In this document: positions 35,883 through 43,161 of the stretch, one piece after another | Layout of the letters: every line of letters starts with the position of its first letter | How positions within the stretch are numbered: position 1 is the first letter of the stretch | NCBI RefSeq assembly: GCF_021730305.1 | Contig: NZ_CP032674.1 | Span: forward strand, 3,333,001 to 3,397,000 | Origin: Xanthobacter sp. YC-JY1 | Lineage (GTDB): Bacteria > Pseudomonadota > Alphaproteobacteria > Rhizobiales > Xanthobacteraceae | Direction: 5' to 3' | Length of the DNA: 64,000 nucleotides | Translations under genes and position numbers: made by a program | Notes under the pieces: model-generated | Told to the model about the DNA's origin: nothing | Database searches by the model: none | The model's input: only the letters and a program-made list of their open reading frames with translations

Positions 35883-36323
35883 ATGGCATCGTCCAACGCG
35901 CTCAAGGCCCCGACCGACTCCCGCTACGCACCTTTGACCGCCTATCTTCGTCGGGTTGGCCAGCCTCATGTGGCCATGACGTTCGAAGAGATCGAGGCCC
36001 TGGTCGGCCATCCCCTCCCCGCCAGCGCACGCCGTCACCGTGCCTGGTGGAGCAACAACCCCACAAACAGTGTTATTACCTGGGCATGGCTGGCCGCGGG
36101 CTATAAGTCCGAGCAGGTGGACATGGAGGCGGGGCGCCTCGTGTTCCGCCGTGACGCGGGCGACGGGGGCAAGGAGACCGCCACGGAAGCGGCTCCTCCG
36201 CCGTTCACGGACCGCGCGACCCTGCTGAAGGCGCTCTATGGGGCGCTCAAGGGCACCGTCACGGTTCCGGATGGAACCGACCTCACCGCGCCCACCGCCA
36301 CCGACTGGCGGGCGGACCGCTGA
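35883..36323 (+). CDS. DUF7662-type protein, candidate antitoxin
   Basis: The 146-residue protein has a compact N-terminal domain (about residues 15-90) of the kind now labelled DUF7662: YAPLTAYLRR, FEEIEALVGHPLPASARRHR, AWWSNN, then AWLAAGYKSEQVDMEAGRLV ending VFRR. This pattern suggests a small nucleic-acid-binding fold. A linker (91-107) leads to a tail with GTVTVPDGTDLTAPTATDW. Similar tails are used by PIN-toxin antitoxins to block the toxin. It is followed after one base by a PIN gene, so I read it as the antitoxin. The pairing is visible; the antitoxin function is inferred. Confidence 0.65.
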   Translation: MASSNALKAPTDSRYAPLTAYLRRVGQPHVAMTFEEIEALVGHPLPASARRHRAWWSNNPTNSVITWAWLAAGYKSEQVDMEAGRLVFRRDAGDGGKETATEAAPPPFTDRATLLKALYGALKGTVTVPDGTDLTAPTATDWRADR

Positions 36324-36324
36324 G

Positions 36325-36741
36325 ATGGCCCTTCCCATCCTGCTCGACACCTGCGCCGCCATCTGGATCGCCAACGGCGACAGGATCGCACCCGAAGCGC
36401 TGGAACGGCTGGCCGATGCCCGCGAGGCCGGGCAATCGATCTACGTCTGCCCCATGACGGCGTGGGAGATCGGCCAGTTGGTGGCGTCCCGGAAGATCGC
36501 GCTGGCGCAGTCGCCCGCCGCCTGGTTCCGTGCGCTCGTCGCCCTGCCCGGCGTGGCGCTTGCGGCCATGCCGCCCGAGGCCCTGGTTGAATCGTCCTTC
36601 CTGCCGGACGAGCCCCCCCGCGATCCCGTCGATCGCATCATGATCGCCATGGCGCGCCATCACGGCTACCAGCTGATGACGCGCGACCGGCTCATCCTCG
36701 GCTTTGCCGCCCGTGGGCACCTTCAGGCCATCGCGTGCTGA
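36325..36741 (+). CDS. PIN-domain endoribonuclease, VapC-like candidate toxin
   Basis: The 138-residue protein is a single PIN domain with the expected acidic residues in order: Asp8 (ILLDTCAAIW), Glu48 (MTAWEIGQLV), Asp103 (DPVDRIMIAMA) and Asp121 (MTRDRLIL). The fold positions match VapC toxins, which cut tRNA or rRNA. The ATG lies one base after the stop of the preceding gene, a spacing that implies translational coupling. Its stop is 1 bp from the stop of the convergent cytochrome gene. All active-site residues are intact, so it is probably functional. Confidence 0.85.
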   Translation: MALPILLDTCAAIWIANGDRIAPEALERLADAREAGQSIYVCPMTAWEIGQLVASRKIALAQSPAAWFRALVALPGVALAAMPPEALVESSFLPDEPPRDPVDRIMIAMARHHGYQLMTRDRLILGFAARGHLQAIAC

Positions 36742-36742
36742 C

Positions 36743-37078
36743 CTACTTCTTCAGCGTCGCGAAATAGGCGGCGAGGTCCGCCGCCTCGGCGCGGGTGAGG
36801 GAGACCTGGGGCATCTGGGGGTGCGGCTTCAGCAGGCGGAAGGCCAGCCACGGGCCGGAAAGGTCGCCGTCGCGCGCGGCGATGCTGGCGAAGGTGGGGG
36901 CGTCGCTGGCGGCGCTCTGGGGCGCGGTCCCGACCACATGGCAGCTGGCGCACCAGCGCTGGGCGATCGCCTGCCCGGCCGCAGCGTCGGCGGCGCGGGC
37001 GGGTGCGGCGGCAAGAAACGGCGTGGCGAGGGCGAGGAGCGCGACGACGCCGGTCGCACGCAGGAAAAGACGCACCAT
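36743..37078 (-). CDS. Small periplasmic c-type cytochrome
   Basis: The 111-residue protein has a signal peptide (VVALLALATPFLAAAPARA) and one haem-binding motif CASCH (Cys43, Cys46, His47). The likely axial ligand is Met89 in HPQMPQVSL. The size and the DLAAYFATLKK end are typical of class I cytochromes c5/c551-like. It is preceded by an unknown exported protein gene with a 32-bp gap, probably in one operon. Its redox partners are unknown. Confidence 0.88.
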   Translation of the reverse strand: MVRLFLRATGVVALLALATPFLAAAPARAADAAAGQAIAQRWCASCHVVGTAPQSAASDAPTFASIAARDGDLSGPWLAFRLLKPHPQMPQVSLTRAEAADLAAYFATLKK

Positions 37079-37110
37079 GGGGACCCTCCGGACGAGGCGG
37101 CGGACGGGCG

Positions 37111-38226
37111 TCACTTCGCCAGAACCTCCACCTCCTGGTTCTTGCCGGCCTCGACCTTGATGTCGCGGCTGAAATTCTTGCCATCCTTGCGGGCGATGAC
37201 GGAATAGTCGCCTTCCGAGAGCACGAGGGTCGGGAAGGCGCCGATGGATTCCTTGATGGTGTCGCCGCCGGGGGTGATGACCGTCCACTGGGTGTCGGCC
37301 TGCGCCTCGCCGTGGGCCACCTTCACCAGCTTCAGGCTGATCTGCGCCGCCCGGTGATGGACCGTCGCATCGGTGAGCTTGCCGGGCTGGACGATCACGT
37401 CCGCGCGCACCACGGCGTTGGCGTCGCCATAGGTGGACACCACGTGATAGGTGCCCTCCGGCAGCAGCACCACGTCGCCCGCAGCGGCGCCGCGATAATA
37501 AGGCTGGCTGGAGGTGCGGCCCTGCAGGAAGGAGCCCTCGAAGATGTCGAAGGTGAGCTTCTGGGCGGGGATCGGCTTGTCGTCCACGTCGGCGGCGAGG
37601 CGCAGGGCGCCGGCCGGCACCTCGAACGCCTGCCGGCGCGAGACCGGCCCCATCTGCACCCGCTGCGCCGCGGTGGCGAAGCCGTAGGTGACGTGGACGA
37701 TGTAGCCGCCCGGATTGAGGAAGAAGACGGGCGCCGGCTCCGAACTCTCCGCCACCAGCGGGAAGGCACCGGTGGAGGCTTCCGGCTGGTCGGCGAAGAC
37801 GCGCCAGACGAGGCCGCGCGGGATGGAGCCGCCTTCCGCGCCGAAGCGCGCATAGACGCCGAGCGCCGCCTTGCCGGGAGGCGCCGGCGGCAGCACGGAA
37901 TGCGGCTCGCGGCCGGGCTGGCCGGCCTGGCCCGAGGGGCCGGGCTGTCCGGGCGGCGGAGGCAGGCCCGGCGGCAGCCCGGTGGGCCGCGCCGCAGGCG
38001 GGGTGCCGAACGGGCCGGGCGGTGGGGGCGCGGTGGGCGGGCCGAGAAACTGCATGGACTGCGCGGCGGCCGGCCCTGCTCCCGCAACGAGACCCAAGGG
38101 CGCCAGCGCGGCCCAGATTCCCAATGCAGCCACCCGCATCGCGCGCCCGACCGCCCACATCCGCGACGCCGGGGCGGACGGCCGGGGGTCGCGGAACCGG
38201 GGGAAAGCACGAGCGAAGCGGATCAT
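37111..38226 (-). CDS. Exported protein of unknown function with Pro/Gly-rich region
   Basis: I do not recognise a characterised family. The 371-residue product has a long N-terminus with a hydrophobic segment ending in PAAAQ (a likely late signal peptide), a Pro/Gly-rich stretch of about 50 residues, and then repeated beta-rich blocks. Each block contains a phrase like GGYIVHVTYG, EGTYHVVSTYGD or EGDYSVIARKDG. These look like small Ig-like or carboxypeptidase-regulatory-type domains that occur in tandem. It precedes a cytochrome c gene on the same strand. Start: ATG 38226, with a GTG at 38241 as alternative. Confidence 0.65.
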   Translation of the reverse strand: MIRFARAFPRFRDPRPSAPASRMWAVGRAMRVAALGIWAALAPLGLVAGAGPAAAQSMQFLGPPTAPPPPGPFGTPPAARPTGLPPGLPPPPGQPGPSGQAGQPGREPHSVLPPAPPGKAALGVYARFGAEGGSIPRGLVWRVFADQPEASTGAFPLVAESSEPAPVFFLNPGGYIVHVTYGFATAAQRVQMGPVSRRQAFEVPAGALRLAADVDDKPIPAQKLTFDIFEGSFLQGRTSSQPYYRGAAAGDVVLLPEGTYHVVSTYGDANAVVRADVIVQPGKLTDATVHHRAAQISLKLVKVAHGEAQADTQWTVITPGGDTIKESIGAFPTLVLSEGDYSVIARKDGKNFSRDIKVEAGKNQEVEVLAK

Positions 38227-38256
38227 GCCCCTGACGTGCACAAAATTCGGGGCGGA

Positions 38257-38271
38257 TTCAAGTCACCCGCC
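38257..38271 (-). promoter_or_regulatory. Shared GGCGGGTGACTTGAA motif upstream of the exported-protein gene
   Basis: Read on the minus strand, this 15-mer points at the gene starting at 38226 from about 30 bp upstream. The identical 15-mer occurs at 58393-58407 pointing at the glycosyltransferase gene, and a 10-base core occurs upstream of gspE. It may include a -35-like CTTGAA element. Confidence 0.35.
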
Positions 38272-38372
38272 GCGTCAGCCTGCGGCCGGTTGCCGCCGCG
38301 CCCGCGCTGTTCCTTACTCGGCGGCCGCTCTGTAGATTGCCCCGGACCCTTTCATCGGATGCCATTGCCCCC

Positions 38373-38948
38373 ATGACCGATACAAGCCCCGAGACCATCG
38401 CCCTGCTCGCCACCCGCCGCTCGTCGCGCGTGCTCGATCTCACCGCCCCCGGCCCGTCGCCGGAGGAGCTGGACACCATCCTCACCATCGCCGCCCGCGT
38501 GCCGGACCATGGCAAGCTCGCCCCCTGGCGCTTCATCGTGCTGGAGGGGGACGGCCGCGACCGGGCCGGCGCGCTGCTGGCGGAGGCGCTGGCGCAGTCC
38601 GATCCGGGCGTCGGGGAGAAGCGGCTGGAGGATGAGCGCGCGCGTTTCCTGCGCGCCCCCCTCGTGGTGGCGGTGGTCTCCCGGGCGGCGCCGCACGTGA
38701 AGATCCCGGAATACGAGCAGTTGCTGTCGGCCGCCGCCGCCTGCCAGAACATCCTCGTCGCCTGCGCGGCGCTGGGCTACGGCGCCACCTGGCTCACCGA
38801 ATGGACGACCTACGACGCCAATGCCCGCGCGGCGCTGGGCCTCGACGAGTTCGAGCGCTTCGTCGGCTTCATCTATATCGGCACCGCCACCCAGAAGCTG
38901 GAAGACCGCCCCCGCCCGCCCCTCGCGGCTGTGGTCACGCGGTTCTGA
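38373..38948 (+). CDS. Nitroreductase family protein (YdjA-like)
   Basis: The 191-residue FMN-dependent oxidoreductase begins MTDTSPETIALLATRRSSR, with the RRSSR phosphate-binding pattern. It continues with AARVPDHGKLAPWRFIVLEG and the NILVACAALGYGATWLT helix. The closest described members are YdjA/RutE-like minimal nitroreductases. The physiological substrate is unknown. I chose the ATG at 38373 over an upstream frame start because it fits the family N-terminus. Confidence 0.88.
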   Translation: MTDTSPETIALLATRRSSRVLDLTAPGPSPEELDTILTIAARVPDHGKLAPWRFIVLEGDGRDRAGALLAEALAQSDPGVGEKRLEDERARFLRAPLVVAVVSRAAPHVKIPEYEQLLSAAAACQNILVACAALGYGATWLTEWTTYDANARAALGLDEFERFVGFIYIGTATQKLEDRPRPPLAAVVTRF

Positions 38949-38977
38949 GCACACGCGATCGATTGAACCGCTCTCGC

Positions 38978-39022
38978 ACCCCGGACGCATGAAGCGCCAT
39001 GCGAGCCGGGGTCCAGCGCAAG
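38978..39022. repeat. Dispersed repeat, family 2, copy 1
   Basis: This stretch (CCCCGGACGCA ... ATGCGAGCCGGGG-CCAGCGCA) matches, in inverse orientation, the segment at 44477-44524. Both lie in intergenic space. The rest of the 208-bp gap (39023-39156) continues with GC-rich sequence but no gene. Confidence 0.6.
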
Positions 39023-39156
39023 GCGACGCCGCAGTCGCTTCCTGATCCCCGCTCATGGCCATTGCCCGCTGCGCGGGAGTTTCGCGCTGGGCCGCGGATC
39101 AGCGCTCCGGCTGCGTCGTCGCTTGTCCGGGGAACCGGGGCTCAGCCCCTGCCCCA

Positions 39157-40116
39157 TCACTCATCCGAAAGCGGGTGAAGGTCGCGCACCATGCTCTTGA
39201 GGCGTTCGTCCAGAACATGGGTATAGATCTGGGTGGTGGAGACATCGGCATGGCCGAGCAGGGTCTGCACCACCCGAAGGTCCGCGCCATGGGCCAGAAG
39301 ATGGCTGGCGAAGGCGTGGCGCAGGACGTGGGGGGAGAGCTTGGCGGGGTCCAGCCCTGCGGCCAGCGCCAGCTCCTTCAAATCCCGCGCCGCCTGCTGG
39401 CGGGTCACGTAGCCGCTCTCGCCCGAGGACGGGAACAGCCAGCGCGACGCCTCCAGCCCCGCCGCCTTGCGGGCATCGAGATAGGCCGCCATGGCCGCCC
39501 GCGCGGGATCGGACAGCGGCACGAGCCGTTCCTTGCGGCCCTTGCCGGTGACGAGAATGGCATCGCCCCGCGCTCGCGCGGCGGCGGCCGGCAGCGACAC
39601 CAGCTCGGAAATGCGCAGGCCGCTGGCATAGAGCAGCTCGATCACGGCGGCGGTGCGACGGCGCTTCAGCATTTCCGCGCGCGCCTTGCCGGCGGCCTCG
39701 CCCTCCCCCGCCGGCACCTCGGCCGCGCGGGCGTGGGCGGTCTCGATCAGGGTGGAGACCTCCTCCACCGTCAGCACCTTGGGCAAAGGCCGCCCGCGCC
39801 TCGGGCCTTCCAGCACGGCGGCGGGATCATCCCCCCGGTGCCCCTCGGCATAGAGAAAGCGGAAGAACTGGCGCACGGCGGAGAGGCGACGCGCCACGGT
39901 GGTCGCCTTGAAGCCCCGGGCGGAGAGATCGGCGAGCCAGTCGCGGATGGCCTGCGTATCGGCCGCGGCGATGGCGCGGGGGGAGAGGAAGTCCGCGAGG
40001 TCGGTCAGGTCGCGCCGGTAGGCGTCCAGCGTGTTGGCGCCCGCGCCGCGCTCCACCGCCTGCATGTCAAGGAACAGCGCGACCGGACCCTGGGCCGTCG
40101 CGCCGGGGGCCGTCAT
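39157..40116 (-). CDS. xerD: Tyrosine recombinase XerD
   Basis: The 319-residue recombinase shows the full active site: Arg168 (SGLRISEL), Lys192 (TGKGRKER), His263 and Arg266 (PHVLRHAF), His289 (LLGHADVS) and Tyr298 (TQIYTHV). With XerC it resolves chromosome dimers at dif. The N-terminal SAM-like DNA-binding domain spans about 10-100. It is preceded by a 47-residue membrane protein gene with an ATGA overlap. No mobile element surrounds it, so this is the housekeeping copy rather than a phage integrase. Confidence 0.95.
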   Translation of the reverse strand: MTAPGATAQGPVALFLDMQAVERGAGANTLDAYRRDLTDLADFLSPRAIAAADTQAIRDWLADLSARGFKATTVARRLSAVRQFFRFLYAEGHRGDDPAAVLEGPRRGRPLPKVLTVEEVSTLIETAHARAAEVPAGEGEAAGKARAEMLKRRRTAAVIELLYASGLRISELVSLPAAAARARGDAILVTGKGRKERLVPLSDPARAAMAAYLDARKAAGLEASRWLFPSSGESGYVTRQQAARDLKELALAAGLDPAKLSPHVLRHAFASHLLAHGADLRVVQTLLGHADVSTTQIYTHVLDERLKSMVRDLHPLSDE

Positions 40117-40256
40117 TTGCCGATCTTTTCGGGGGCGACGGTGAAGGAGAGTTCCCGCTCCTGCGGCTCGACCCGCGTGGCGAGCGCCCACAAGGCGGCA
40201 TAGCCGAGGCCGCCGAGCACGGCCAGCACCACCAGAATGCGGAAGAGCGTGGGCAT
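40113..40256 (-). CDS. Short single-helix membrane protein upstream of xerD
   Basis: The predicted 47-residue protein starts MPTLFRILVVLAVLGG and has one membrane helix (about residues 4-28), then a polar tail. Its stop overlaps the xerD start as ATGA, which supports a real coupled gene. I see no known function. The start ATG at 40256 was chosen because the longer frame upstream is low-complexity. Confidence 0.65.
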   Translation of the reverse strand: MPTLFRILVVLAVLGGLGYAALWALATRVEPQERELSFTVAPEKIGK

Positions 40257-40444
40257 CGCCGGCTCCTTCAGGTGCGGGCGCGAATCGCCCACGGGCACCC
40301 CTCTCGCGCCAGAGGTGCCACGGCCCGCGCCGCCATTCAACCCGAGGCACCGCCCCAGTGCCCTTTGGCACCAGCGACGCAGGGTCGCCTTGGACGGGCG
40401 GGGCGGCGGGTGCTTTGCTGCCGGCTCCCAACGAGGAGGAAATG

Positions 40445-40984
40445 ATGAGCGACATCTGGTTCAAGGCGGGCGAGGCGACGGTGCTGGCAGCGGACGGGCA
40501 GGTGACGGACGCCATGCCGGAAGTGCTGATCGGCTCGGTGCGCGGCCCGGTGGGTCAGGCCTTCGCCTCCATGATGGGGCAGGTGCAGGGCCACACCCGC
40601 ATGTTCGTGGTGCGCGACCTCAACCAGATGGTGCGCCCGGCGACGATGATGACCACCAAGGCCACCATCCACACCGCCGAATATGTGGAGCTGCTCGGCG
40701 GCGTCGTGCAGGCGGCCATGGGCGACGCCATCGTCGATTGCGTCAGCGAGGGCATCATCCCTAAGGATCAGGTGGACGAGCTGGCCATGATCATCATGGT
40801 GTGGCTGGACCCGCGCTGCCCCGAGGACCCCAACCTCGACAAGGCCGACCTCTACCGCACCAATTACGAGGCGACCAAGCTCGCCATCGCCCGCGCGCTG
40901 AAGAGCGAGCCGTCCATCGACGAGCTGATCGCCAACCGCAAGAGCGTGAAGCACTACGCGCTCGAGGGCGTCATCGAGTACTGA
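40445..40984 (+). CDS. Formaldehyde-activating enzyme-like protein lacking the catalytic His
   Basis: The 179-residue protein is homologous to Fae along its length: GPVGQAFASMMGQVQGH, the VRPATMMTTKATI strand, the DCVSEGIIPKDQVDEL helix and YRTNYEATKLAIARAL near the end. Fae joins formaldehyde to tetrahydromethanopterin. In Fae the catalytic His follows GNEVA; here the matching loop reads GQVTDAMPEVLIG with no His. It may be a Fae-like paralogue with another role. A strong AGGAGG site precedes the ATG at 40445; an ATG at 40442 is too close to it. Confidence 0.8.
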   Translation: MSDIWFKAGEATVLAADGQVTDAMPEVLIGSVRGPVGQAFASMMGQVQGHTRMFVVRDLNQMVRPATMMTTKATIHTAEYVELLGGVVQAAMGDAIVDCVSEGIIPKDQVDELAMIIMVWLDPRCPEDPNLDKADLYRTNYEATKLAIARALKSEPSIDELIANRKSVKHYALEGVIEY

Positions 40985-41008
40985 GCCCGGTCACGGTGAC
41001 GTTGGTGG

Positions 41009-41040
41009 AGCCGGACCCGCCGCTCGGCTAGGGTCCGGCT
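41009..41040 (+). terminator. Strong hairpin after the Fae-like gene
   Basis: A 10-bp perfect stem (41009-41018 with 41031-41040, 12-nt loop) lies 25 bases after the stop. It is followed by a GC-rich stretch rather than a T-tract, so termination efficiency is uncertain. Confidence 0.5.
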
Positions 41041-41127
41041 TGCGCCGGTGGTCACGGGGCGGGTCCGGACGATTTTTTTCCGGGCCGGCCCCATCATCCG
41101 CCAGGCCGCGTTCCGCGTATCGAGAGC

Positions 41128-41808
41128 ATGAATGTCGCCGAGCCCAGTCTCATCGTCGAACTGCCGAAGCCGCGTCGCACCCGAACGCTGCCGAACGGCG
41201 GCGTTCGTCCGGGCGGAGCCTCGGCCATGAGCGTCCAGCCCGCCGAGCCACGGGTCGCCGCCTCCGGTGCCGAGCTGAGCGCGCTCATCGTCGCCATCGC
41301 CACTCGCGCCGATCGCGAGGCGTTCGGCCGGCTGTTCCGCCATTTCGCGCCGCGGGTGAAATCCTATCTCGTGCGCAACGGCCTTTCCGCCAACGCCGCC
41401 GAGGAGCTGGCGCAGGAAACCCTGCTGACGGTGTGGCGCAAGGCGGCCTATTTCGACCCCACCCGCGCCGCCGCCTCCACCTGGATCTTCACCATCGCCC
41501 GCAACCTCTCCATCGACCTCAAGCGCCGCGAGCGCTATGGTGATACCTATCAGGCCGAGGCCCACGAGGACGAGGTTGACGAGACCTCGGGCGAGACCAT
41601 GCTCATGACCGCCGAGCGGGAAGCGCGCGTGCGCGCCGCCCTCGCCAAGCTGTCGGAGGAACAGGCCACCATCGTCCGCCTCTCCTTCTTTCAGGAGAAG
41701 CCCCATTCGCAGATCGCGCAGGAGCTGGGCATTCCGCTGGGCACCGCCAAGTCGCGCGTGCGCCTCGCGCTCAACCGTCTGCGCGCTTTGCTGGAAGACC
41801 TGAAATGA
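41128..41808 (+). CDS. rpoE: ECF sigma factor of the RpoE (ChrR-controlled) type
   Basis: The protein has sigma region 2 (ADREAFGRLFRHFAPRVKSY and AEELAQETLLTVWRKA) and region 4 (LSEEQATIVRLSFFQEKPHS, QIAQELGIPLGTAKSRV). Its partner gene begins within its 3' end, overlapping by 4 bases (ATGA), and encodes a ChrR-type zinc anti-sigma factor. In Rhodobacter this pair drives the singlet-oxygen response. The ATG at 41128 gives 226 residues; the ATG at 41227 would remove a 33-residue charged leader and is equally possible. Confidence 0.9.
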   Translation: MNVAEPSLIVELPKPRRTRTLPNGGVRPGGASAMSVQPAEPRVAASGAELSALIVAIATRADREAFGRLFRHFAPRVKSYLVRNGLSANAAEELAQETLLTVWRKAAYFDPTRAAASTWIFTIARNLSIDLKRRERYGDTYQAEAHEDEVDETSGETMLMTAEREARVRAALAKLSEEQATIVRLSFFQEKPHSQIAQELGIPLGTAKSRVRLALNRLRALLEDLK

Positions 41809-42500
41809 GTGCTTCGACCCATCCCGGCACCGAGACCCTGCTGCGCTACGCGGCGGGCACGCTGCCGGCCGGTCCCCGCCTGCTGGTGGATGTGCATCTC
41901 GAAGGATGCCCCGAATGCCGGGCGACGGTGGCCCGTCTGATGTCCGTCGGCGGCGCTCTGCTCGAGGCCTGCGAGCCCCTCGCCCTCGCCCCCGACGCCC
42001 TCGACCGCGCGCTGGCGCGGCTTGATCGCCCGTCCACACGTCGCAATCCCGCCGTGCTCCATCATGCGGAAGCCGCCGGTGCTACGCCGCCGAAGCGCTG
42101 GCCGCTGCCTGAGGGGCTGAAGCTGCCGCCCGGCGTGGTGCTGCCGCCGGCCATCGCCTCCCGCCGCATCGGCCGTCTGGTGCCGGTGGCACCGGGCGTG
42201 CGCCTCGGCCTCGTGCATCTGGAGGAAGACCCGGACGCGCAGGTGCTGCTGTTCCGCATCGCGCCGGGCCGGGCCATTCCTCAGCACACCCATGCGGGGC
42301 TGGAATTCACCCATGTGATCTGCGGAGGCTTCAGCGACCCGGACGGCCACTACGGCCCCGGCGATCTCGTGGAGTGCGACGCCGAGGTGGACCACTCCCC
42401 CCGCGTGGATGATGACGGCGAATGCATCTGCCTCGCCGCCTTCGACGGCCGCATCCGCTTCCGCGGCCTGCTCGGCATGGTGACGCGGCCGTTTCTCTGA
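41805..42500 (+). CDS. chrR: ChrR family zinc anti-sigma factor
   Basis: The 231-residue protein has both ChrR modules. The N-terminal zinc anti-sigma domain carries His6, His31, Cys35 and Cys38 (DVHLEGCPEC), the same numbering as the Rhodobacter sphaeroides protein. The C-terminal cupin domain shows His161, His163, Glu167 and His197, with the same spacing as the zinc ligands needed there to sense singlet oxygen. It binds and silences the sigma factor encoded just upstream. Its start overlaps the rpoE stop, ensuring coupled synthesis. Confidence 0.95.
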   Translation: MSASTHPGTETLLRYAAGTLPAGPRLLVDVHLEGCPECRATVARLMSVGGALLEACEPLALAPDALDRALARLDRPSTRRNPAVLHHAEAAGATPPKRWPLPEGLKLPPGVVLPPAIASRRIGRLVPVAPGVRLGLVHLEEDPDAQVLLFRIAPGRAIPQHTHAGLEFTHVICGGFSDPDGHYGPGDLVECDAEVDHSPRVDDDGECICLAAFDGRIRFRGLLGMVTRPFL

Positions 42501-42599
42501 GGGCTTGGCCGCAGAGCTTCAGCGTTTTTTCGCTCAGGCGCCGCGCGGGCTTTGACGTTGCCTACGCTCAAACGCCGCGCGGGCTTGGGCGCGGGGACA

Positions 42600-43139
42600 T
42601 CAGAACTGCGTCCGCGTCACGCCCCTCTTCACCACCACCAGCGCCTCGGTGAGATCGCTCGCCAGCTCCGCCTTCTGGACGGGGCCGAGGAAGCGGCCCA
42701 CCGGAACGGTGCGCTTGCCGCTGATGAGGGCGACGTCCAACGTCCCCAGTTCCTCGTCGTCCTTGCGCCACAGGCGGGTCCAGAACGGATTGAGCCGAGT
42801 GGTGGAAGGCCGCCCCGCCGCCGGCTCGCGGCGGATTTCCACGAGGCTCGGCGTGACCAAGATGTGCTCGCGCGCCCGCGCCGAGCGGAAGCTGGCGCGG
42901 AAGGCGATGTAGATCAGCAGCACGTCGAGGCCGAAGAAACCGAAGATCGGCCACGCGCCCATGGCGAGGAAGGCCGCGCCGGACAGGAAGCTCACCGCGC
43001 CGATGCCCGCCATCACCCAGAAGAAGCCGCGCTTGGAGAGGGAGCGGTGCGGCGCGAGCGTGACCGCATAGACCACGGGCTCGTCTTGAGCCTGCGCGTG
43101 CGTCTCGGGTGCGCTGTCTCGGTCGCTGGTCTGGGGCAT
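42600..43139 (-). CDS. DUF2244 integral membrane protein
   Basis: The 179-residue protein has two membrane helices (about residues 41-85: VMAGIGAVSFLSGAAFLAMG and IFGFFGLDVLLIYIAF). Basic and polar segments follow, including LNPFWTRLWRKDDEELGTLD, typical of DUF2244. The family often lies next to nth in rhizobia, as here, where the two genes are divergent with only 22 bp between starts. The role is unknown. Confidence 0.88.
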   Translation of the reverse strand: MPQTSDRDSAPETHAQAQDEPVVYAVTLAPHRSLSKRGFFWVMAGIGAVSFLSGAAFLAMGAWPIFGFFGLDVLLIYIAFRASFRSARAREHILVTPSLVEIRREPAAGRPSTTRLNPFWTRLWRKDDEELGTLDVALISGKRTVPVGRFLGPVQKAELASDLTEALVVVKRGVTRTQF

Positions 43140-43161
43140 TGCTGGGCAGTATACCCGAAAA

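Noticed and set aside
39157-40116. Tyrosine recombinase as the integrase of an island
   Set aside because: Its sequence and the upstream small membrane gene fit housekeeping XerD. No att repeats, phage genes or tRNA target are nearby.
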